Shown: positions 55,774 through 64,000 of the stretch, piece by piece | Position numbering within the stretch: position 1 is the stretch's first letter | Layout of the letters: the number at the start of each line of letters is the position of its first letter | Assembly (NCBI RefSeq): GCF_963678635.1 | Contig: NC_087062.1 | Coordinates: forward strand, 66,263,415-66,327,414 | From: Symsagittifera roscoffensis | Taxonomy: Eukaryota; Xenacoelomorpha; Acoela; Convolutidae | Direction of reading: 5' to 3' | Length of the DNA stretch: 64,000 bases | Position numbers and translations under genes: made by a program | Notes under the pieces: generated by a model | Databases searched by the model: none | What the model was told of the DNA's origin: nothing | Seen by the model: only the letters and a program-made list of their open reading frames with translations

Positions 55774-58337
55774 GTACAATGAAAAGACTCTTCTACCCCT
55801 GAGAGTGTCAAAATATCAGACGAATTTTGTTGTGGATTTGCTGCTTCTAAACGATATGGGCACGCATCACTACGTCGTGATAAAAGACCTGAACAAGCTA
55901 GTGAGCAAAATGCAAAAAAGAAAACTGAGATCGAGAAACATGCTGTGCCGAAATTGCTTCCACCGGTGTTCATCTGAGGAACGACTTGAGCGTCACCAGT
56001 TAATCTGCATGGGGAACGAACCAGCAATCGTTACCATGCCAAATGTTGACAAGAGCAGCGTAGGCTTCAAAAACATCGGTGCTCGAAGCTATAGCCCATT
56101 CGCGGTTTACTTTGATTTGGAGTCTGTGCTGGAGAAGGTGGAGACGGTGAGAAATAATCCTACCTGCTCGAGCACAACCGTGATTGAAAAACATAAGCCC
56201 AGCAGTTTTTGCATTGTCGTTGTGGAAGCTGGAAACCCGAAACCTGCGTTTTTTTCACTTCATCGAGGAGTGGACGCCATGACTAAATTCGTTCGAATGC
56301 TGGAAGTATTGGCGCGTGACTTTCATAATAAAAAACGGCGATACCCGAACTACCTCGGAAGCACCACTATTCTTGAAGACAGTGACAAATGCTGGATTTG
56401 CGAAGAGGAATTCTCCGAAACTAACGCGAAAGTTTTGGACCATAATCATTTCGATGGATCATTCCTCGGATGGGCTCACAACAAATGCAACTTCCTGAGA
56501 CGTACCATACAATTCACCCCTGTCTTTGTCCACAATCTCCAGAATTATGATTTGCACCATGTACTGAAGAGTCTGCAAGATACCAATACCAGAAACACCT
56601 TTTCGGTCATTCCTCTCAATGACGAAAAATTTATTTCACTTACAATGAAAGTGTGAATTAGATCGTACACTAACGAAAAAGGAAATGTCTATAATGTCTA
56701 CGAAGAAATCCGTTTTGTGGACAGTTTTAAATTTATGAACAGCTCACTCGATGAGCTAGCTCGAAATCTACCCGTGGAAAAGTTCATATATCTCAATAAC
56801 CACTTTGCTACCCGACCGGAAGAAGATAAAGCATTGATTCGACAAAAAGGTTACTTCCCCTACTCGTATGTTGACAGCCATGCAAGATACACAGAAGATG
56901 GACTACCTGCACGCGACAAGTGGACCAACACGCTGCAAGGAGGTGTTGTTAGTGTCAGTGAAAAAGAATACCAACATGCATGGTTAGTGTACACTCGTTT
57001 CGGTTGTCAGACTTTGGGCGAATACAGCGATTTGTATCTAACAACTGATACCTTGATTCTTGCATGGGTTTTTGAAGAGTTTAGACGAGTGTGTTATGAA
57101 ACATATAAGCTAGATTGTGCTCAATATTTCACGGTTAGCAATCTCTCAGGGGATGCATTTTTGCGAACATGCAAGGCTGACCTCCATTTGCTCACTAATA
57201 GGGAGCACTTGGATATGGCAGAAAACCTGATCAGGGGGGGCATTGCAAGTGTGTTTGAAAAAAGACTTGTTTCCGCCAACAATAAATTTGTGAAAAATTA
57301 CGACCCTAAACAGCCTAACACTTTCCTCTTCATGATAGACGCGAACAATTTATATGGCGGGATTATGGAAAAATTTCCTCTTCCACTTAACTCATTCGAG
57401 TTTAATGACCAAGTTACTATAGCCGAAATTCTCAACACGAGCAGAGAATCCGAAATTGGATACATTTTGGACGTCGATCTTTTATACCCCGATCATTTGC
57501 ATGATGCACATTCGGATTACCCACTCGCCCCAACAAAAGAAGTTGTGTCCAAAATGTGGCTCAGTGAGCTTCAATTGGACATGTTGAAAAAAATGAACAT
57601 TTCGGATAAAGTGGGCACTACGCCAAAGCTCATACAAAACTACTTTCCAAAGAAAAACTATACTGTACACTACCTAGCACTTCAGCTCTATGTCAAACTT
57701 GGTTTGAAAATTGAAAAAGTTAATCGAGTACTGCAGTTTAGACAAGAAAAATTTATTGCACCATATGTTCAGTTGAACACTGAGCTCCGAAAAAAAGCTA
57801 CTACCAAGTTTGAACAAGATTTCTTCAAGCAAATAATAAATAGTGCGTTTGGAAAATTCTGCGAATCAAAAAGGAATCGACTTATTGTAGATATTGTTCG
57901 CAATGCTGAAGAACTGCAAAATTTATCAAGGAAAAAAAGATTTAGCAGTATAAAAATTATTGACCAACACTTGGTATCTGTAACCTCAAAACCTGTGAAC
58001 ATTAACTGGGATAAGCCCACAATTGTTGGTGCAACGATACTAGATTTGGCAAAATTTTACATGTTCCAGTTCCATTACAACATAATCAAGAAAAATTTTG
58101 ACGCAACTCTTTTATATTCGGACACTGATTCGTTCCTGTATGAAATCCGCAGCAAAGATCTCTACAATGAAATTGAGAAAAACAATGAACTGCGAAATCA
58201 TTTTGACTTTCCAAATCTACCAGCCACCCACCCCCTCTACACCAACGAGAATTTGCGCGTAACCCTGAAATTCAAGGACGAGTTTGCTGGGGAGATCATA
58301 CGACTAAAACCCAAACTGTACAGCATTATTTCTTCGA

Positions 58338-58530
58338 GTAAGTTTCTTTTTCTTTTCTTTTACCATTTTGCAATTACCATTTTAGAAAAGGGCAACAAAA
58401 ACAAATCATAAGATTATGTAGTGAGGGTTGGGGGGGGGGGGGGGTGGGGGGGAGGGAATGGAGGTATTTATGTGGAAAAGAGAAAAAACTGTTAAAAATT
58501 TGAAGTAAATTGATTGTATTTTTGTTTCAG
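58338..58530 (+). other. intron 2 of polymerase gene (193 bp)
   Basis: GTAAGT donor and TTTGTTTCAG acceptor. Phase 1: the last exon base A joins AC to make the next codon. The intron contains a 15-base G run (58430-58444). The downstream exon supplies the conserved C-terminal block of Polinton polymerases, which supports real splicing. Confidence 0.88.
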
Positions 58531-59213
58531 ACATGGACAAAAAAAGCGCGAAAACTATTTCTAAATATTCAAAAATGGAGCTAACCCATAATAAGTTTAA
58601 ACAAACATTGACTTACTGTTCGCTGGTCCGGTCAGAAAATGTGAGGATAAATTCTTGCAATCACAATTTACAAACCATAATAACGAATAAAATTTCCCTG
58701 AGCGCATTTGACAATAAGCGCTATATACATGCAGACAGAGTAACTACTAGTCCTTTCGGACATAAACGTTTGCGTGAGGATATGTTCATAAGAGAAATTG
58801 GGCGCACCATGGACTGGGGCGAATACGACGTAGACGACGACGCCGTGGTCCCAACTCCCACCGATAACGGAAGTGGTGAGGATTTGGCTGAAGCTATAGA
58901 AGCGCAGGGTGGGTATTATGTGGATATTTTTACTCCACCAGATATGGGGTTCAACCAACCCACATACACTGATCAAGAGCTAGAACAGGATTTGGTAGAT
59001 TTCGACCAGCTAAGTGGGCAAAATGAGTCAGAACCAGCAGCGTACAACTGCCCCTATTTGGACATTGAAGCTCGAGAAGAAAACGAGCGGGAAGAAATTA
59101 GACCACTTAAACGGCGGTGCTTAAATCGACGTGCTTTTATATTAGACGATTCTGACTAAATAACTTCTGATTATAAATATAAATGATTCGCTTTATAGTA
59201 CTTTTCATTCAGG

Positions 59214-59219
59214 AAATAA
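59214..59219 (+). terminator. poly(A) signal after polymerase gene
   Basis: AATAAA lies 55 bases after the polymerase stop codon at 59157-59159, at the usual distance for a eukaryotic polyadenylation signal. Confidence 0.6.
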
Positions 59220-59415
59220 AGCTTTTCAAAATTGTTCTTTTGACCGAAAAGTGAAATAATCAACAACTCTAATCGTGAGGGGGAGGGGGGTAAACAAAAC
59301 AACAATATAAACTTACCAATATCACAGCATTTTATTTAATTCCACACGTGGCGATAAAGATTACAAAATAATCCACAATATAACGCGCGCAGTAAAGTTT
59401 GATCTGTCAAAGTCA

Positions 59416-59629
59416 AAGGGAAAACATGCACCAACCAAAACTTAATTCCATTCCGTTTCCATAAAGTGGCTGGAAAATTACCAATTTTAACCCCCTTAAA
59501 ACATGCGTGCCCGAAAAAGTAGGGGCTTTAACCCCTTTGGGGGTTAAAAGTGGTAAGTACAACGGCACATCGAAAAAAGGGGGGGGGGTTAAAAGTGGTC
59601 ATTTTCCTAGCCACTTTTACTATACTACT
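59416..59629. repeat. 214-bp direct repeat with internal MITE, copy 1
   Basis: From AAGGGAAAACATG to TATACTACT, nearly identical to 60268-60480. Inside, AAAGTGGCTGGAAAATTACCA (59463) and the inverted AAAGTGGCTAGGAAAATGACCA-like right end (to about 59618) form terminal inverted repeats of about 21 bp, typical of a small non-autonomous DNA transposon. The two copies share flanking sequence outside the inverted repeats, so the segment was duplicated as a unit. Confidence 0.82.
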
Positions 59630-60267
59630 CATGCTTGAAATTTACATGGCGATTTTCCGTTTAGACTCATATCTCTGATAAGAACTGCAAGGACTTGTTG
59701 CCTTCTTTCGTGTTTGTTAGGGATAGTATTTTTTGGTAACGGGTTCCAAAGGTTTTCGCGAGCGGGATCTCTTGTCATTGTCGACCTTTCTAGTCGCCTC
59801 TTCAGTCATTTTCGGCGGTGTTTTCTTGTTGTCTACCCTATTAGGGGAGAGTGATGGATTTTCCGAATTTTGCAATGACCAACCAACGCTTGACGATACT
59901 GCTGATTCGGAAGTTTTTGTCTTTGAGACTATTTATGCGGATTTTTTTTCACTGGTTTGGTTGGCCTGCTGGCTGCGTTGAATACCTCTCACAGTTGTCT
60001 TCCCTTCTGTTTTATAGTTTTTGTTTTTCTTTCCATTTTTTGTGTTTTTTTACTTCATTTTTGAGGTCTGTTTTGAGTTTCTTGTAATTGTTTTCCTCTT
60101 TTCTTCGATAATTTTTTGGAACACCCGTTTTCTCGACTTCCTTGATCGTCAGATGTTCAGGTACATCTGGTTGTTTATTATCTAAAAAAACGCATAGTCC
60201 TGTCAGCATGGCTGATCTATATGCGTTATAATCAATTAGTCTCGGACGTCGGCATGTCCAACTTTAG
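59630..60267. other. spacer between the two 214-bp repeats
   Basis: No gene can be named. On the minus strand, a Lys/Glu-rich frame (60012-60209, with NYRRKEENNYKKLKTDLKNE) is followed in a shifted frame by further Thr/Ser/Lys-rich sequence to about 59700. This composition resembles the 3' coding region of the LTR element at 30 kb. It may be a retroelement remnant. Confidence 0.4.
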
Positions 60268-60480
60268 AAGGGAAAACATGCACCAACCAAAACTTAATTC
60301 CATTCCGTTTCCATAAAGTGGCTGGAAAATTACCAATTTTAACCCCCCTTAAAACATGCGTGCCCAAAAAAGTAGGGGCTTTAACCCCTTTGGGGGTTAA
60401 AAGTGGTAAGTACAACGGCACATCGAAAAAAAGGGGGGGTTAAAAGTGGTCATTTTCCTAGCCACGTTTACTATACTACT
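60268..60480. repeat. 214-bp direct repeat with internal MITE, copy 2
   Basis: The second copy of the 59416-59629 segment in the same orientation. It differs by a few substitutions and by the length of the G run. It ends directly at the retroelement-like fragment starting at 60481. Confidence 0.82.
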
Positions 60481-60722
60481 AGCATGTAAGAAACTCCTGG
60501 ATACCATCAAATCAAATCAAGCGCAAGCAACCCATCCGGATATCATATCGCCACTAGAAGATCCATCTAATGACATGCTACACAATGAAAGAGCCCCCAT
60601 GAACTTTTTTTATGGCAAAAGACAAAACTGCAGAGCCCAAAAAAAAACAACCGGAGTTGAACTACGAGGAAACGGAAGAAATCGAGACAAAACAAGATGA
60701 GAAGGATCAAGAGGCCTTATAA
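60481..60722 (+). pseudogene. fragment related to the 3' coding region of the gypsy element
   Basis: The plus-strand frame reads CKKLLDTIKSNQAQ at the start and PMNFFYGK about 35 residues later. The gypsy element at 30.5 kb has CLKLLEAISPKS and DSPDMNFYFSK at similar spacing. The C-rich/A-rich composition also matches. It is a scrap of a related, diverged element without LTR in view. Confidence 0.45.
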
Positions 60723-60814
60723 GTTATTGCAAGGTTAAAAAAAGGAAAAAGAGAACGGAAAAGAAAACACAGTGCTTAAAAACAAACATGACAATAAATT
60801 CGTTCACGAATGAG

Positions 60815-62440
60815 GCACATTACAGAATTTATTTACTGTAAATGCACAATTTCGGTAGCGCCGATTCGAATGGTCACCGTAAGGCTGCAAGCCTGTTTGC
60901 AAGTGTTATTTGAGAGCAATTTGTAGAGTCAGAATCCAAATTTTTTGTTTCTATTCAATTGAAACTTCCAAATTTGCATAAACCGTTTTTGTTGATGTAG
61001 ATCAAAGCCATAAAGACCAAGGTTTTTTATTCGTGATTTCTTAAAAAGAAACAAACTAGTTAGTCTTCAAAACATATCAACCCAGTTTTACCAAAAAAAC
61101 CTTTGAACAGAAATCAGCATCAGGTAGATATTGGTCTCCGAGTTTATGAATAAACTGTCTAATGTAGATATAAGTTTCCGAGCTTAAAAATATAAATGTC
61201 TAATTTTGTTGCTGTCTAAAAAATTGCATTATTTTTAACAAAATCTTATAGTATAGTTTGACAATCTTATTGAAAAGAAGGCTATCTCGCTGACTTATAA
61301 ATTTGATTTAAATTCTTTCATTACAGATCGCGTTTGTAATGTTCATATCCTTGTGTCACTTAAGAGATGCGCACTTATTTTTTTGATATTATGAAATTAT
61401 TCACATCTTTACTTGTATGTTCTTGTTTCATATTTTGTAATCGTATTTTTAAGACTTCGTAAGTAGCTTCTTGACTGCGTAAATTTTGTGTTTTTGTCTC
61501 GTCGAACTTACTTCCTCGAACTTTCTTTTACTTGTGATTATTCTCTTTAAAGTTTTCTTTTGTTTCTGTAGTTTATTTACTCTTGTTTTTGGGGTGCAGT
61601 CACAAATCAGTATTCTATATTGATAAATTTCTTGTATGTACCTTTTGTAGATTCTCATGAGTTGTTCAACCAAATGCATGTTTCTAGTTTTAGTAGAGAA
61701 ACGAAATGAATTTTGCGCATCTGCTTTCCATATTTGGGATTTGTTCAGTGAAACTCAGATTGCGATCTACTTGAACTCCTAAATATCTAACATCATTTTC
61801 TGTTTTTAAACCATTCCCTCGAAAAGTTATCAATGTTTTTTTTGTATGAAGTGAAAACAATAGTTTTGATTTGGTCTTGATTTATAGTAAATTTATTTGC
61901 TGCCATCCATTTTTCTATGTTATTCAAATCCAGAGCATAGTTTTCTTCCGAAACTTCGCCATATAGATTATTATCATCTGTAAAAAGAACGTTGTTATTT
62001 TTTGGAATTTTTGATGAAAAATATAAACAAAATTGGACTGAAAACTGATCACTGAGGAACACCGCATTTTGTTTTATGTTGAGTACTCTTTGTTTGATTA
62101 TTCGAACAAATTGGTAACGGTTCTCGAGATTTGATCTCAGAGTCGAATATGTTTTTTCTCACAATTCGTACATTGAGCAGTTTCGAAGCAGGTTTTCATG
62201 CTTCATAGTATTAAGAGCTTTTGATAAATCAATGAGGGTGCGGAAACTATTTTTCTTATTTGACAAATGTTTCCGATTGATTTGAAAAATTCCACTATTG
62301 CATCAACTGTTGATCGTTTTGGCAGAAAATCTTTCAGTTTGCTCGAAATTTCTTCATTTTTGTAAGGGAACCTAGCAACCCGCCAGTAGAGTAGAGACAT
62401 TACTCAAATGACGCTCAGATAGCTCAGCATTGAAAGGACT
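60815..62440 (-). mobile_element. non-LTR retrotransposon (CR1/Jockey-like), 5'-truncated copy 1
   Basis: Minus strand; the reverse-transcriptase blocks are in the expected order from high to low coordinate. FLPKRSTVDAIVEFF (about 62300) corresponds to the region before motif A. A stretch equivalent to D-x-SKAFDT is present in a shifted frame near 62220, as is a GVPQ-x-SVxxPxLF block (about 62050). The FTDDNNLYGEVS metal-binding loop (about 61970; F-x-DD) and KWMAANKF follow. Further on, 61449-61679 holds RIYKRYIQEIYQYRILI and TRQKHKIYAVKKL, the thumb and C-terminal end. The coding sequence has several frameshifts. The left (3') end near 60815 coincides with the left end of copy 2's homology. 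Confidence 0.82.
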
Positions 62441-62619
62441 AAAACTCAGTTGAAAAAAGAAAGTCCCATAAGACTATAAAGGGCGTGTAGCAAAATTGTG
62501 GAAAATTTGAAATTCAGAGGAACGCTATCCAGCCGGATTGACCGAATCTCGAACTAACTTTACTGTTTATGTATATGGATCAAGTTAACATAATAAAAAT
62601 CATAAAAAATTTGTTTAAA
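62441..62619. other. spacer between the two retrotransposon copies
   Basis: About 180 bases of unique sequence with no feature. Confidence 0.5.
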
Positions 62620-64000
62620 AATCAAGCATGTTACAGAAATTATTTATTGTACATGCACAATTTTGGTAGCGCCGATTCGAATGGTCACCGTGACGCTGCA
62701 AGCCTGTTTGCAAGTGTTTTTTAGAGCAATTTGGATAGTCAGAATCCAAATTTTTTGTTTTTATTAAACAAAAATCTCCAAATTTGCAAAAACCGTTTTT
62801 GTTGATGTGAACCTAAGCCATAAAGATCAAGGATTTTTATTCATGATTTCTTCAAATGAAACAAACTAGTTAGTCATCAAAAAAATGAACCCAGTTGTTA
62901 ACAAAAACTTTAGAACAGAAATCAGTATCAGGTAGATGTAGGTCTCTGAGTTTCTGAATAAAACTGACTTATGTAGATATAGATTTCCGAGCTTAAAAAA
63001 AACTGTCTAATTTAGTTGCTGTCTAAAAAATAGCATTTTTTTAAACAAAATGTTATAGTATAAATTGACAATCTTATTGAAAAGAAGTCCAGCTCACTCA
63101 CTTCTAAATTCAATTAATAAATTTTCATTACAGATCGCGTTTGTAATGTTCATATCCGTGTGTCCTTTAACAGATGCGCACTTATTTTTTTGATTTTAAG
63201 AAAGTATTCTTATTTCTACTTGTATAAGTTTTTCTCATACTTTTTGTTAGTATCTTTAAGAATTCGAATGTAGCTCATTGACTGAGTAAATTTTGTGCTT
63301 TTGCCTCGTCGAGCTTAGTTCCTCAAACTTTCTTTTCCTTGTGATTATTGTCTTTAAAGTTTTTTGTTTCTGTAGTTTTTTTACTCTCATTTTTGGGGTG
63401 CAGCCACAAATCAGTATTGTATAATGATAAATCTGTTGTATTTAGCTTTTGTAGACTCTCATGAGTTATTCAATCGGTAACAAGATTCTAATCTGGTAGA
63501 GAAACGAAATGAACTTTGCGCATTTTTTTTTTCACATTTCGGATATGTTCAGTGAAACTCAAATTGCGATCTTTTTGAACTCCTAAATTTCTAACATGCT
63601 TTTCTGTTTTTAGGACATTCCCTCAAAAGTTATCAATGTATTTTTTTATTTGAACTGAAAACAATAGTTTTCATTTGGTCTTGGTTCATAGTAAATTTAT
63701 TTGCTGCCATCCATGTTTCTATGTTTCCTAAATCCAGATCATAGTTTTCTTCCGAAACTTCGCCATATAAATTATTATCATCTGCAAAAAGAACGTTGTT
63801 TTTTTAGAATCTTTGATGTAATTTAGAAACAGAAGTGGACCAAAAACGGATCACTGGGGAACACCGCATTTTGTTTTCTGTTGAATATTCGAACAAATTG
63901 GTAACGGTTCTCGAGATATGATCCCAGAGTCGAAGATGTTTTTTCTCTCAATCCTTACCTTGAGCAGTTCCAAAGCAGGTTTTCATGCTTCCCAGTATCA
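62620..64000 (-). mobile_element. non-LTR retrotransposon, copy 2, runs off the window
   Basis: Same orientation and same left end as copy 1. For example, GCGCCGATTCGAATGGTCAC occurs at 60857 and 62671, and TACAGATCGCGTTTGTAATG occurs in both. The metal-binding loop reads FADDNNLYGE (about 63775), and a GVPQ-x-SVFGPLLFL block lies at about 63840, closer to the family consensus than copy 1. Frame breaks are present. The 5' part continues beyond 64000. Confidence 0.82.

Larger units (their letters stand above)
54595..59159 (+). pseudogene. protein-primed family B DNA polymerase (Polinton PolB), broken
   Basis: The first in-frame ATG is at 54595. N-terminus: two C2H2-like fingers (VPCNLC with HLMAVH; ICGHC with HVVERH), then the GSSYLPLP block seen in Polinton polymerases. 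A frame change falls at about 55475-55540. After intron 1 come the exonuclease motif FDLES (about 56110), a zinc/endonuclease-VII-like insert (CWIC, VLDHNH, AHNKC, about 56392-56490) and Exo II NLQNYD. A TGA at 56654-56656 interrupts the frame. Then follow YLTTDT (Exo III), motif A DANNLYG (about 57340), motif B NSAFGK (about 57840), motif C YSDTDS (about 58117) and KPKLY. Intron 2 follows, then an exon with DNKRYI and TSPFGHKR, ending in a long acidic tail. All polymerase catalytic aspartates are kept. The gene would copy the element from a protein primer. Confidence 0.9.
49874..59415 (+). mobile_element. decayed Maverick/Polinton (right portion)
   Basis: Virus-like self-replicating transposon. 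The visible genes are: capsid-protein fragment (+), adenain-like protease (+), a minus-strand gene with an HUH-like motif, a 223-residue unknown (+) and protein-primed DNA polymerase (+). Integrase, packaging ATPase and minor capsid protein are not seen, and the terminal inverted repeats were not located. The left end lies in or beyond the gap. The right limit is placed where a duplicated MITE-bearing segment begins and is approximate. The capsid gene and the polymerase each have a frame break, while the protease and the 223-residue protein are intact. Confidence 0.85.

Overview
The window looks like transposon-rich, gene-poor, AT-rich nuclear DNA of an invertebrate animal. The grounds are long AT-rich non-coding tracts, several classes of decayed eukaryotic transposons, short GT-AG introns (42, 152 and 193 bp) and two 200-base N runs that look like scaffold gaps. 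No rRNA, tRNA or CRISPR array was recognised, and no bacterial operon logic is visible. I cannot fix the phylum. No complete host gene is evident; one possible host-type exon lies at 36.6-36.9 kb.

Layout. 0-1.4 kb is AT-rich filler. 1.38-9.41 kb holds three head-to-tail, almost identical 2.68-kb units, followed to about 16.6 kb by diverged blocks of the same and related repeats. 17.15-17.51 kb is a small hAT-type MITE with 8-bp target duplication. After a gap at 18.4 kb there is a near-perfect 52-bp palindrome. From 20.9 to 27.5 kb comes a compact, mostly minus-strand cluster of short virus-like genes: a coiled-coil protein gene interrupted by TAG, three related RING-like zinc proteins, two adjacent paralogues of unknown function, and the broken end of a membrane-anchored viral-type glycoprotein. 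28.1-31.1 kb is an internally deleted Ty3/gypsy-type LTR element on the plus strand with a D-35-E integrase core and a 255-bp 3' LTR. 31.1-36.9 kb is largely unassigned.

37-47.7 kb is a mirror-symmetric structure: two satellite families in the order B-A on the left recur as A-B in inverted orientation on the right, around about 4 kb of AT-rich centre. This resembles a giant foldback-type element.

49.9-59.4 kb is a decayed Maverick/Polinton: capsid-protein fragment, adenain-like protease, a minus-strand gene with a possible HUH motif, an intact 223-residue protein, and a protein-primed family B DNA polymerase with two introns, one frameshift and one in-frame TGA. Integrase and packaging ATPase are not visible and may lie beyond the gap or be lost. 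59.4-60.7 kb holds a duplicated MITE-bearing segment and a retroelement scrap, and 60.8-64 kb holds two same-orientation 5'-truncated non-LTR retrotransposon copies.

The Maverick genes would have formed one replication-and-capsid module (polymerase for copying, protease for maturation, jelly-roll capsid protein for the shell). The 20.9-27.5 kb cluster is the best candidate for an undescribed system: it has viral gene density and tandem paralogues but no replication gene that I can recognise.
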